This document shows positions 9,381 to 19,379 of a DNA stretch of 30,051 nucleotides, one piece after another; the first letter of the stretch is position 1, and each line of letters opens with the position of its first letter. A program made the translations under genes and the position numbers. Location of the stretch: positions 238,616 to 268,666 of the forward strand of contig MNCI01008947.1 of the NCBI GenBank assembly GCA_015680685.1. Direction: 5' to 3'. This DNA comes from Gnetum montanum (taxonomy: Eukaryota > Streptophyta > Gnetopsida > Gnetales > Gnetaceae). The notes below the pieces were generated by a model. The model ran no database searches. It had not been told where the DNA came from and saw nothing but the letters and a program-made list of their open reading frames with translations.

Positions 9381-9594
9381 TCATTTTGCTAAGAAATCCT
9401 TGTTTATAAAACTCATTGCTAATAAAACCCTTGTTGTAACTCTTACTCCTAATTTAAAGAGTTTTAACTTCTTTTAATTTGAAACCATATTAGTTTTGAA
9501 TACCCTAAAACATAGAAAAATTTGCATATTCAAAGAAAAATCATTGGAAGATTAGTGATGGCTCATCCATTCGAGTGATAAACATGACAAACTT

Positions 9595-9770
9595 GATACA
9601 TACTACAAAACTTTGGAGACAATATTGTACACCATGGTGGTGTATACTAAGGCTCGTGTTGTAACTACATATAGACATAAATGATACATATTGCAAAAGT
9701 TTGGAGACAATACTGTACACCATGGTGCTGTATACTAAGGGTGACGTTGTAACTACATATAGACATAAAC
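9595..9770. repeat. Two tandem 88-bp repeats
   Basis: Units 9595-9682 and 9683-9770 share GATACATA, TTGGAGACAATA, TGTACACCATGGTG, TGTATACTAAGG and TAACTACATATAGACATAAA. Each holds the palindrome CACCATGGTG. No coding meaning is evident. Confidence 0.75.
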
Positions 9771-10697
9771 TAGCATGTTTTGTTGACTAGAACATATCAA
9801 ATCTTTAACACTGTTCATCAAGCTTAACATGGAGTCAATAATAATGTTATTTTACTATCTATAATTAAATCCATGACTTTAAATAGATGAAGTGTAAAAG
9901 ATCACTACACCATGACTAGTTTTCACAAAACAACAAAACAGTACAGATTCATAAACATAGCCAATAGTGTGGAGTAATGCTCTATCAAACTAAATTATGA
10001 AATCTTTAATTATGAGATAAGAATTCTTGTGGTGACTGTAGTGTAGGATTTTCCTCACTCAAAGTCACTAACAAGACATTAGAGATGTTGGTATTTGCAA
10101 AATATTACTTCATTAAGAGAAGAATCTATATTCACTATCTAAAAATACAATGACAAGAACCTATTCTGAACTTTGAAAAACCACCATGTCTTTTCAAATT
10201 GATAGATAAACTAATTTTTGTTGTAAGTCTTGATGAGATTATCAACCACTACACCATTTCTAAGCACTACGAACTTAACAAATTGTGGTAGTCTTGATTT
10301 TTCTAGTTTTACTTCATGACTAGCTTTTATCATCTTCATGGTAGATTTTGGATCAGAATAATAATACTAAAAACTAATACTTAGTGTGCCACATATTTGA
10401 TACACATTCTTATTTTGATAAAAGTAGGTTGAAATATCTTATTTTTTTGATACTACCTTGTAATATGTAGCCATTACAGAGTGTAGTTTAATCTTCTTGG
10501 TGTTAGCCTCTGAACCAAAAGTTTTACCATATGGATTACCACGTGGCTACATGGTTGCAGTAATAGTAGTGGTAATAGTGATGGTAATTTAGTTTGGGTA
10601 TGCTCAAATGAAGTTGATCATGAGATGCCCTTCCCTTTTGAAGATTCCTATGTTTGTCCATGGCCTCTAGCACCACAAGTCATTTTGACAAACAGTT
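9771..10697. other. Unassigned AT-rich flank before element B
   Basis: No gene or repeat family was recognised here. Short open stretches on the - strand (for example 10320-10235) are too short and broken to name. This is the left flank of the element B insertion. Confidence 0.4.
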
Positions 10698-10704
10698 TGA
10701 TGAG

Positions 10705-10765
10705 ATGCGATATCGCATGGGCCGCGATATCACGTCGTCCCCTGTGATATCGCGTACGCGATATC
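10705..10765 (+). promoter_or_regulatory. U3 CpG palindromes (LTR2)
   Basis: ATGCGATATCGCAT (10705-10718) is a perfect palindrome, CGCGATATC follows at 10723-10731, and the full 20-mer GATATCGCGTACGCGATATC occupies 10746-10765. Eighteen bases separate the 20-mer from TATAAATAAG (10784). Confidence 0.7.
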
Positions 10766-10783
10766 GTGGTGCACTGTCATATC

Positions 10784-10793
10784 TATAAATAAG
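10784..10793 (+). promoter_or_regulatory. TATA box of LTR2
   Basis: TATAAATAAG followed by AGGCGGCTTTCCC is nearly identical to LTR1 in sequence and position. It is the likely core promoter of element B. Confidence 0.75.
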
Positions 10794-10912
10794 AGGCGGC
10801 TTTCCCTTGTTTCATCATCCTAGGCTAGAAGTAGGGAAACTCTGGCAGATTAATCACTCCAGAGATAGAATGTTTTCCATGTGCCCGCAGTAGGAGTCCT
10901 AAAGTGAACAGA

Positions 10913-10965
10913 TCTTTATTCGAGCAACATTGTACCCGAACACAAGTTGTGTATGGAAATAAAGA
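10913..10965 (+). terminator. Poly(A) signal within an inverted repeat (LTR2)
   Basis: TCTTTATT (10913-10920) pairs exactly with AATAAAGA (10958-10965) across a 37-base loop that contains its own ACACAA/TTGTGT pairing. Confidence 0.65.
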
Positions 10966-11432
10966 CGAACTTCCTGGATAAACCTTGCAGTGCATGGAAT
11001 AGGATTTTATTTAATGTTATTTATTGCTTTCTCTCTCTCACCCTTATCTCCTTGTAATGCAGAATGAGTACGACTTGATTATGAGCATTTAAGGATGTGT
11101 ATGGATAATCAAGGAACAGATGCTTATCACACTTAGGCTAGATTAGATTCTCTCAACCCTTTCCTCCTAGTTAAGTGCCTCAGTATGACCACTTCGAGCA
11201 CGTGCGTTACGCGTGGTGATCCCAGCAACGATTGGCTTTTGGTAGCCACGGTTGCATCGGTTCAGGGTGTGTACGGTAAGTGGAAATGGATGCTGACGCT
11301 AGGTTAATTTAGACTTAGTTCATTAGTTAGAGTTAGTAATTAGTTTCTCAACCCTTCACCTTGATAGCATAGGAGACATAAAACATAAAAGACTATAAAA
11401 ATCATATACCTCGGACTTACTTAACCATACAC

Positions 11433-11512
11433 NNNNNNNNNNNNNNNNNNNNNNNNNNNNNNNNNNNNNNNNNNNNNNNNNNNNNNNNNNNNNNNNNNNN
11501 NNNNNNNNNNNN
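11433..11512. other. Assembly gap (80 N)
   Basis: A run of 80 N lies inside the U5 part of LTR2. LTR1 and LTR3 suggest that well over 100 bases may be missing, so the LTR length is uncertain. Confidence 0.95.
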
Positions 11513-11620
11513 TGAATAGAACATAGGATATCACTCACATCATTGGGAGCCTAAACGAACCTTTGGGTTAATTAAAAGAAAAATTTATATAATGGTTAAT
11601 TAGCACATTGATAAGACATA

Positions 11621-13258
11621 ATGTCTTCATCTTCTTCTCACAAAAGCAACTCACCGCCTAGGGATAATACACGAAACAGTCGGCAATCAAAAACACATAA
11701 CCTAAATCCGTCAGTTCCTCAACAATATAGGGTGGAATATACTCATCCCGATGAGTATATTCCTAATTTTACTTTTATCTTCCATCATGACGAATAGATG
11801 CGTTGGAGAGATTTGCAAGGTAACATAGTGTTACCTCTGGACCGTGCAGTCCCAAACATGCTTCTCTGTGCTTTGGCACAGATTGGCATGACAGAATTTT
11901 ACGTTGAATACGTTGCAGAAAATTTTGACACAAGGGATTACCATCCCACAACTTTACAACGTATGAGGGACTCAAGGCAGGAGAGCCAACATACACTGAT
12001 GAAGGGCAAAGGTCCGCATGTCCTTAGCGAAATAGGAGATGAGGAACCCATTATCACGAGTTCTCTAACAAATGATGTTCCCCCTCCTAATGATGGTGAG
12101 GAGGTTGGGTATCAGAACCTACAATCAATGATAAAAAACCATGGTTCTGATCCCCGTGAACACCAACTATTCATAGAGGGAACAACAACTCATAATAAGG
12201 ACGGGCACTTAGATGGTCACCACGATCGGGGCCATAGTAGCCGAAGAGAAGGTAGGAAGCATCATCATGGCGATGGTTCTCCTTCCTCTTCTCCTTCACC
12301 TCATCACTCACCCTCTTCTTCCACCTCTGGGCGCAATCATGAAGAGCATAACGGTGAGGATAAAGGTAAGAAAAACGAAAGACCTGGACGAGAGAGTTGA
12401 GAGAGAGGACAAGGGCATGAACGAAGGGAAATTAGGGAACAACGTAGACATCATAGACGTCATGAGAGAGATGATCATGAAGAACCCCTACTTGCCACCT
12501 GAAGTATGCTCAACATAACAGAGGTTGTAAGAATACCAACAAGGCATTTAAAAGATAGTTAGATCAAACGCTTAGACATGAACAACATCCCACGATTTGA
12601 AGGGGGATACAACACTAATCCGCAGCATCATATATAGGCATTCCATGATGCCTGCGCCTTGCAAAACATACAGAATGAGTGGAAAAAACTTAAGTTGTTT
12701 CCAAGGACACTCATTAAAGAAGCAGAGAGTTGGTACTAGTCCTTAGAATCGGAAACCGTCAGGAGGTGGAGTACGATATTAGAACTCTTCAATGATAAGT
12801 ATCAAACGTGCTCCAGAGTGTCTAATTTGCGTAAGCAGATCCAAAGCTGGAAATAAGGTAATCACTAACCCTTGGATGCTACCATGGCCCACTACTACAT
12901 ATTGTTACATCATTGCCCAGGCCATGGATACGTTCAACGGGATCAACTTCGCCACATCGTAGATGGGCTAAGGCATGAGACTAGAAGAACCCTTGGGACT
13001 TATGCGCAAGGGAGATTATCAAAACTTAGAGCCCATGACGTTCATCGCTTGTTGGAACAAGTAGCAAAAGAAGAAGGTGAGCTACGAAAAAGAGAGAGTG
13101 TGGAAGAATACAACCGTGATCCCTCCCTTCGGAAGAAGGGAGTGAAATTTTGCAATGATGAGGATGAGTCACCACTCGAAGAGTTGGTGAATAGAAAAAC
13201 CTTGCCGATTCAAAAATTAACAACAGAAGTATCGACTAAGTATCGGCTACTAGGATAG
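11621..13258 (+). pseudogene. Gag polyprotein remnant of element B (Ty3/gypsy-like)
   Basis: The likely start is ATG 11621 (MSSSSSHKSNSPPRD), in frame with 11798-12400 but interrupted by TAG at 11795. A low-complexity His/Ser/Arg-rich stretch (about 12190-12400) is followed by a frame change near 12400. The Gag core is then seen in pieces: IPRFEGGYNTNP (about 12590), AESWY*SLESETVRRWSTIL (about 12720-12780), KYQTCSRVSNLRKQIQSW (about 12797-12850) and, open from 12872 to 13258, HHCPGHGYVQRDQLRHIVDG. The AE(S)WY..L....I..W pattern is typical of plant retrotransposon Gag. No CCHC knuckle was found. Gag forms the cytoplasmic particle; this copy carries at least four stops. Confidence 0.7.
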
Positions 13259-13443
13259 TTAGTATATAGAGAAAGGATCATACTAGCAATGCTACATGCA
13301 AATCTAGAAAATGTCCTTTCTTTAGGACAAGTCTAGAAAAGTATGATAGAACGGGAACTTCATCCAACCATGTTCCTCCTATAATAGATCCTCCTACAAT
13401 CATCATGCTTCCACAATAAGGAAACCAAAATCTTACACTTGTC

Positions 13444-13905
13444 ATGTTAACTAATATAATATTTGATTGGATAAAAGTAGAAAATCTTCTTAATAAAACC
13501 ATAGATCCTAGAAACCCTTTGATTTATTTGCAAATTACTAGAAATTCACCATGTAAAGCTATACTAGACTTAGATTCTAGAGTCAATTTGATATCTCACA
13601 AAACATACAAGGCATGGAACCTACTGCTATTTAACATGTGCAATTTAAGACTATAGCTTGAATTCAAGTCAGTCATCACTTCTTTCTAACATGTAGAAGA
13701 TGTCATGGCTATTATCAATATTCTTGTGATCAATGTAAAAAATAATAAGGAGAACTTTCCTATCATTATGGGAAGAGCATGGCTTAGTACAATTGGTGTG
13801 AAGTTAGGAATGAGAGAATTATCCTTGTCAATTTCCAAGAAAGATGAGAACAGGGCCATACAAATGCAAAGAATTCCATGCATTGCATATGATGATGAAG
13901 GATGA
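13444..13905 (+). pseudogene. Retropepsin-like protease remnant of element B
   Basis: A single frame runs from 13444 to 13905 with only two stops (about 13657 and 13690). It contains DPRNPLIYLQITRNSPCKAI then LDLDSRVNLISHKTYK, where the catalytic D-(S/T)-G signature of gypsy proteases appears degenerated to DLDS, and later NFPIIMGRAWLSTIG, equivalent to the conserved 'FPIILGRPWL' segment. Both segments and their spacing fit a Ty3/gypsy aspartic protease that matures Gag-Pol. It lies about 190 bases downstream of the gag remnant. RT does not follow. Confidence 0.65.
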
Positions 13906-14248
13906 AGTTGTAGACCAAAACTTCAAAATGTCAATACAATCCATACATTAGTCCATAACAAATTTGAAAAAAAGGTTTGTATGCAAAAATAAACAATGGT
14001 GACTAAATCAAACAACACCCTGTGGTTAAGAAATGAGAACATAAAACTACTCACAATATCCATGGAAACATTCAACTCACTTATCAACTACTATCTTAAG
14101 AAAATGACCCAATTAGAGAACTTACAGAAGGATATCATAAATCATGATCATACACGATGGTAGATAGCACAAAGAGCCCACCAGTGAACATGAAGACTCA
14201 AAACTTGAACTTTAGAATAAATAAGAAAATATATTTGGACCTTCTAAA

Positions 14249-14455
14249 ATGAAAGGACCATCTTGTCCAATAGAATATGTATGTCTAAATGATCAAAGAT
14301 TAATTATCATGAATGTTACATGGGATAATAAAGGAAAATCTATATCACTAAGGATGATAAACAAGAAACCTAGAGTGTATGATCTCAGGGATATATGGTC
14401 CATTTTCCAAATACTTGTCCATGAGTTCAGTCATGGGGGAGGTGTCTTATGTTGA
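14249..14455 (+). pseudogene. Unassigned remnant downstream of protease
   Basis: An open stretch of 68 codons contains MKGPSCPIEYVCLNDQRL and ends HEFSHGGGVLC. It does not resemble RT, RNase H or integrase. The DNA at its end (TTCAGTCATGGGGGAGGTG) looks like the family's polypurine tract (TTCAGTCGTGGGGG), which hints at the end of a pol-type region or a second, internal polypurine tract. I cannot name the protein. Confidence 0.3.
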
Positions 14456-14465
14456 ACAATTAATT

Positions 14466-14720
14466 GATAAGTGCATTTTAAATTTCTTTGTTTTATAATT
14501 TTTTGATTTACAATTTCTATCATATTTTTCATCATTTTTAGTATTTTCTATATTCTTTAATATCTTTTCTATTCTTTCACATTTTTCACATTTCTTATCA
14601 TTTTTCATTCTTTAATATCTTTCAAATTATTTATATGTTTTTTTATTCTTACATATTTCTCATTCATTTTATACTTTTACCATTTCTAATTTATATATTT
14701 TTGTTAATCTTCCTAATAAA
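14466..14720 (+). repeat. T-rich spacer with degenerate short repeats
   Basis: This is strongly pyrimidine-biased, with recurring TTTTTCAT, ATTCTTTAATATCTTT and TTTCACATTT words. It is non-coding and opens the roughly 2.3-kb spacer between protease and ORF X. The rest of 14720-15090 holds no recognisable feature. Confidence 0.45.
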
Positions 14721-15093
14721 GTATAAAGGAATAAATAGGATGTAGTTGAAGCAATCAGAACTTCACCCTATGTTTTCAAATCATTAAAGGATTGATTGTA
14801 TATACAATGAGACTACTTCATCCATCCACTCATTTCCAATAATAAGAGATTTTTATCATGGACATACTGATATTCTTTCCACAATAAAACTAAAATAAAA
14901 TTATGATCATTATAACTAGATGAAAAGGTAAAGAGCGAAGAGGGAATGAAAAGGGTGTAACATCAAGGGGATTTATGGATTCTCTAAAGTTACTAGCATG
15001 AAATTTATTACATTGTTAAGCTGTATTAATTACTCGAGTTCTAATGAAAAATGGAAGCATATTCTAAAATAAATACTGGCTTGTCATATCACT

Positions 15094-15297
15094 AGAAAGA
15101 CATGTTACCCATGCTAGAAGGTAGTTCTTTGGTAAGGTTGATAGAGTGATAACATAATAAATACACAAAATAAAAATTTATGGGGATTCCATTGGAAAGA
15201 CATATTACCCATGCCTAAAGGTAGATGACTTTTGAGGTTTCCTAGACTCACATTGGTTATGGGGTTAGAAAGATATGTTACCCATGCCTAACGGTAC
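15094..15297 (+). repeat. Three dispersed copies of a ~31-bp motif
   Basis: AGAAAGACATGTTACCCATG begins the copy at 15094; related copies begin near 15194 (GGAAAGACATATTACCC) and 15267 (AGAAAGATATGTTACCC). They continue with CCTAA(A/C)GGTA in the later two. Intervals are about 100 and 73 bases. They lie in the spacer of element B. Confidence 0.65.
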
Positions 15298-15389
15298 TTT
15301 TCAATTCAATGGTCAAGTCTTCTTTTAAATAAACTATGTAGTTAATAAATTGCTTCCTTGTACATCATTGTCAAGTAATGATATTTCTT

Positions 15390-16060
15390 GTAGTTATGAT
15401 AGTCTTATGATTGTTAATTTTTGGATGAGACAATGCGATGTCACTGGTAAGTGGTATGGACTTGATTTTGATCTTGGACAAAAAGGCTAATGCTAATTTA
15501 AATCATGCATTACATATAAAACTCATTATGCTTATGGTAAGACACCTCACGTTCCATTTTCTACAATCCCTGCTACTACCATTCCACCTCATTGTTATAT
15601 ATAATTATAATTTGATGGTTTTGTATACTATAGTATTATTTTTTATTGGAGTAATACTAACATGTATATTTTGGAAGACAAAAATGATTTACATTCAACT
15701 CCTTGAGTGTCCATAGACACTTGTAGGCATGGTTACGTAAGGACATTAAGGATAGGAGCTTGCTTTTGGGAGGACCTACTTGTATAACTATTGTGTTTCA
15801 TAGTTGATGATCAATTTCACATCATCTTGTACCTCATGAATACTTTAGCAATCATCATTATTTCCCTATGTATCTCCATTCACTCATAAGTTCAGCAATA
15901 TTGATCAAATCATATTCTAAAAGCTTAGTTGACTTACCTTTCCCAAACTCCTTCTTTAACATACTTTTAACATGAAATTCTCACATTCTAAGCATCATCT
16001 ATGATCAAGAACCCTGTGGATCATCTTTACACCTTCTAGACTATCCATTACAATTATTTT
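15390..16060 (+). other. Conserved non-coding spacer/leader of family A, copy 2
   Basis: Homologous to window positions 1-600; shared words are listed there. It is more AT-rich and CpG-poor than copy 1, as expected of an older copy. No credible protein was seen. Confidence 0.5.
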
Positions 16061-16097
16061 TTTCCATCAAATTTTACAAAAATTTCAAAAACTTTAA

Positions 16098-16190
16098 TGA
16101 TGATATCATAGATACAATATCACAAGGACTATAATATTGCATCAACGATGTCGCATCTACAATATCACCCTTATAAGAATCTATATATAC
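16098..16190 (+). promoter_or_regulatory. Decayed U3-like module inside element B
   Basis: TGATGA at 16098 resembles the LTR start. It is followed by GATATCATAGATACAATATC (16102-16121) and GATGTCGCATCTACAATATC (16147-16166), then TATATATA at 16182. The first 20-mer differs from the intact LTR palindrome almost only by C-to-T/G-to-A changes at its four CpGs. TATA lies 15 bases after the second 20-mer (18 in the LTRs). It is either an internal promoter for ORF X or the start of an old nested LTR. Confidence 0.5.
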
Positions 16191-16422
16191 ACATAGATCA
16201 TTAGAAAATTTTTTATTTGATCATTTATTATGAAAGGAATTTATGTTTTTTTTGTTATTTAAGAAACTTCATAGCTTCATATCTTCATCATTGCATGTCT
16301 GATTTGAGTCATTCTTGATTTCTTTTGATCATGGAGTAATATATTAATGGTGGAGGAGAGCATTGTACATAGTCTTTGTGAGTTATGTGAAATTTTTCTA
16401 ATGCTTGGAAGAATAATTAAGG

Positions 16423-16750
16423 GTAAGAACAATAAGAAATAATAACATTTTAAGCTAACATGAGCCAATAAACTTAGTAATTCTTTCTAATTATCCATTC
16501 AAATACATTTTAAACAATAAATCAAAGATAGTGATAGATCGTTAAAATAAAATTGTTTTCAATCAATTGTTCAATAAGCATTTTCTCTAAATAAAGATTT
16601 TTTTCAAATTAACAAATTTTGTAAACTTTGCAATAAAAATTAGGCATGAAATTGATTATATCTAATGTTTTTTATTGTACACATAAATCGATTAAGGGTT
16701 ATTAATCATTGGGAATTTTTGTGTAATCTTAAATTTTCTTATGATTGTAG
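16423..16750 (+). other. Predicted intron before ORF X, copy 2
   Basis: The donor is TTAAGG|GTAAGA, the branch-like sequence is TTATTAATCATTGG (about 16700), and the acceptor is TTATGATTGTAG|ATG. Each aligns with copy 1 at 640-882 (TTACTAACGATTGG in copy 1). The ATG of ORF X begins right at the acceptor. Confidence 0.55.
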
Positions 16751-19090
16751 ATGCCATCAAAGAGACCCAAAGCTAGAGGACCATCACAACTAAGGAAGAA
16801 AAGGCCTAAAGGATGAGGTAGAGTATGAGGCATAGAACAAACTCATTCTTCAAAACAAGAAGCATACTCATATAGCATCCATTAGTCCACACTTGTATCA
16901 GGGTAGTTTGCACAAGCAGAAGCTGAGGCACTAGTAGCTCTAGAATAGGGACAACTTCTAACACTTTCCAACGAGTGTCTCTAGGCTATTTAGAATAAGT
17001 TCATCATCTCCACTATTATAGTGGAACTCAATTTTGGATTGTTCATGAAGTTTGCACTTGTAGAGATTTGTAAACAAGTTCAAGCCTCTTCCCTAGGCCC
17101 AACCATTTCTAGCAATGGAGTATGATATTTGGAGAAGTCCAACAATTCTGGTAGAATAATGAAAATGATGTCATGGTAAAGAGCAAGGAAGTGACTATGC
17201 CTTGTTCAATTGAAGCAATCATAAGGACACTAAATGTACCAAATATCGGGGTCAAAATTGCTCAAATGTCTATAAGGTTTGACATAAATGCATGAAATTT
17301 ATGGTTGTAAAGGACATATGAAACCATAATAAAAGAATATAGTTGATTATTTATTACTGAAAAGATCTACTTCAAGATTGGGACATACCATATTTTTCTA
17401 GAAAAGAGACTCAACTTAATTTCCTCCTATGTTGCTAGAGAAGGCACTATTTTGATGGGAAAATTTTAAGCTAACATAACTCCTCTATTGTTTTTGGAGA
17501 TACATAGAAGGTTTGAAGAGAAAAAGACAGGGAAATCTAGTCTGTTGTTTTTCTATCTTATTAGAAAGTTGTGTAGATAAGAAGGAATTTTGGGCTACAC
17601 TAATGATGTTCTTTGTAAAGCTTAAAATGCTTCATATGTAGAGATCTTCAAGTTAGTGCCACATAAGAAAGATCAAGTAGAGAAACTAGCAGGCATTGAG
17701 GCTATAGCAAGATCAACACTAATGGCAAAGAATTTACTTGCAAGAACAAAACAAGTGTGACCTAGTGGATTAACCACAGTGACAGGAAAATAAAGGTGTT
17801 CTACTAGCACAACAAGATTATGGACCTTCAATGAGCAACTTATAGTAAATAACATAAATAATTAGTTAGGACAGTAAGGAAGTTTCAAGAATGTATAGAG
17901 TCAAAGATAATCCCAGTAGTCATGTCATATCCACAAGATCTACTAGTGGTCAATTATCTTTGTAGGTAAGAGAAGATTATGACTAGGCATAGAAAATCTC
18001 AGCAAAACCTACATCATTCTAGATGATGTTAGAAATTGAAGTAGGAGTCATTATAGTGATTATGCAATACTAGGATGTAGATGGAGTAGCTGAAGTTATA
18101 ATTGATCATATTAAAGAATCATTCTATGTTACCGTTATGTGACCAGTAGATATTACTAGAGCCAAGATGTAGAAACCTTAGTTAGAACATCAATTATCCT
18201 TGCAAATCATAAAGACACATTGAAGAGACTACAACAGATACCAAAAGTTAAGTAGTATCTTTTTGATATCCCTAGTGATATCACTATTGTATAGTCTAAA
18301 TTAATATCTGTAAAAGGCAAGTTAGTCATGGCAAAAATAAGAATGCAATACATAAAAAGTGAAGTGGATAGGTTACAAGAAGAATTGTTGACATTGAGAA
18401 TCGAACGATAATACCCTAGATGAAAAATTGCACCTAATGAGTTAGCGTAATTTAGAGATAAGTAGATTGTTCAAATGATGACCAAGTAAATACAAATGAA
18501 AAGGGATAAGGAGAAAGCAGTGTGGAACACCTTAGTAGTAGAAGCCCAGACATATGCACATGTTAAGGCCACTAATGCATTGGAAGAAGAAAATAAGAAA
18601 ATTGCAATAGAGAATTTGAGGTTGATGGACATTGAAAAGGAAAAGAACATACTAGAAGAAAGTATCCATCAACTTAGAGAGTAGTTTGTTAAAGTTAACC
18701 CTAACATAAGATAATTGACCCATGAGAATAGAACCCTATCAATGGAAAAAGTATGTTTAGTCCAATAGAAGTCAACTATTGAAGTTAGTGCAGGACAAAG
18801 TAAGTCTAAAAAGCATGAGAGACTCAAGGAGCATTGTAAATACCAAGTGGGCATGTACAAAAAAATTAAAGAGAGAAAAAATCCAAATGGCCAAAGCCAA
18901 AATCAATTCTATCACACAACAAGAACATGATTTAAAATCCATCCTGGATAGTGTTGCCCATGTTCATCAAGTTGAGAGAAAGATTAAAGACTTGCAGCTT
19001 AAGAATTTGACAGAATACATAAGGTTAGCAAATCTCCACTATGCTAACTTAGCCATGTTGACTAGTAAAAGGCCACAAGCAAAATTGGAG
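16751..19090 (+). pseudogene. ORF X copy 2: plant retroelement extra ORF with coiled coils
   Basis: It starts MPSKRPKARGPSQLRKKR at the acceptor; this basic N terminus could act as a nuclear signal. Around 17110-17270 broken frames give ENDVMVKSKEVTMPCSIEAI and RTLNVPN, the counterpart of GTIVNNCGVTIDFS/VLNLPN in copy 1 and similar, from memory, to the PF20167 'putative plant transposon protein' domain. Later open pieces at 18496-18684 (KEKAVWNTLVVEAQTYAHVK, then heptad-like ALEEENKKIAIENLRLMDIE) and 18779-19093 are rich in K/E/L and probably coiled coils. Copy 1 aligns at (E)KEKAFWVASMAQVQTYMHAK. Numerous stops make it non-functional, and its original role is unknown. It occupies the position of env-like ORFs in some plant gypsy elements. 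Confidence 0.55.
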
Positions 19091-19325
19091 TAGCAAGTGG
19101 CTACAGTCTATGTTATTTATGAAAAAGAGTTTATAGATAGGAAAGATGCATAGTAAAAGCCATAGATTGCAAACTCTAAACTACAAGTAGTTAAATCCAT
19201 CTACAAGGACCAAAAAGATGTTACAACATCAAATATATCCTTCTTGTCATAATTTCAAGGTCTATTAAGTAGGACATTAAAAGTAGCTATGGGAAGAGTG
19301 ACAAACTATGTGTTCACTCACTGAT

Positions 19326-19340
19326 ACTAGGGGTTGAGAT
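19326..19340 (+). other. Weak polypurine-like end of element B
   Basis: GTTCACTCACTGATACTAGG followed by GGTTGAGAT can be aligned with TTCATTCAGTCGTGGGGGTA then TGATGAGA at the ends of the other copies. No palindromes or TATAAATAAG follow, so the 3' LTR appears lost. Confidence 0.3.
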
Positions 19341-19379
19341 ATTTATTAGCTTTTGAATGTTAATTATGCCTTTTTTTTT

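Larger units (their letters stand above)
4957..9561 (-). mobile_element. LINE, near full-length decayed copy (- strand)
   Basis: Read on the - strand, the order is ORF1 (about 9380-8662), endonuclease (about 8658-8000), RT (about 7530-6440), C-terminal domain (6311-5500), 3' UTR with a tRNA-like module (5185-5113) and an A-rich tail (4995-4957). This two-ORF order with an APE-type endonuclease is typical of L1-like and related plant LINEs. The flanks CTAACCCATTCG (just left of the tail) and CTCATCCATTCG (9562-9573) match at 10 of 12 positions and may be the target-site duplication, placing the 5' end near 9561. Length of about 4.6 kb is plausible for a complete element. Confidence 0.65.
10698..11542 (+). 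repeat. 5' LTR of family A (LTR2), with assembly gap
   Basis: It starts TGATGAG after non-polypurine flank (AACAGT), which makes it a 5' LTR. It shows palindromes, TATAAATAAG, the AATAAAGA inverted repeat, and the blocks GAGTACGACTTGATTA and ACTTAGGCTAGATTAGATT shared with LTR1, plus AAAAATCATATACCTC shared with LTR3. After the 80 N it ends GGATATCACTCACATCA, aligning with the ends of the other LTRs. The primer-binding site just after (TTGGGAGCC) could not be matched to a tRNA. Confidence 0.75.
10698..19340 (+). mobile_element. Family A LTR retrotransposon, element B (5' LTR to 3' polypurine-like end)
   Basis: The order is 5' LTR (10698-11542), gag remnant (11621-13258), protease remnant (13444-13905), short pol/other remnant (14249-14455), T-rich and repeat-bearing spacer (14466-16060), CpG-decayed palindrome/TATA module (16098-16190), predicted intron (16423-16750), ORF X (16751-19090) and a weak polypurine-like site (about 19326-19340). 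RT, RNase H and integrase motifs were not found. No 3' LTR is recognisable after 19340, where an L1-like fragment follows. CpG is much commoner before about 13400 than after, so the region could instead be a young 5' piece joined to an older copy. Confidence 0.65.

Noticed and set aside
9541-9723. 60-codon - strand frame with repeated peptide
   Set aside because: It is produced by the 88-bp tandem repeat and has no independent support.
10235-10640. - strand stretch with short open pieces (LPQFVKFVVLRNGVVVDNLI)
   Set aside because: Too short and interrupted, and not recognisable as any family.
11544-11562. Primer-binding site after LTR2 (TGGGAGCCTAAACG)
   Set aside because: It begins TGG at the right place but could not be matched to the 3' end of any plant tRNA I know, so it is not called.
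15438-15716. 92-codon + strand frame
   Set aside because: It lies in the spacer conserved with 1-600, where the homologous copy has no equivalent open frame.
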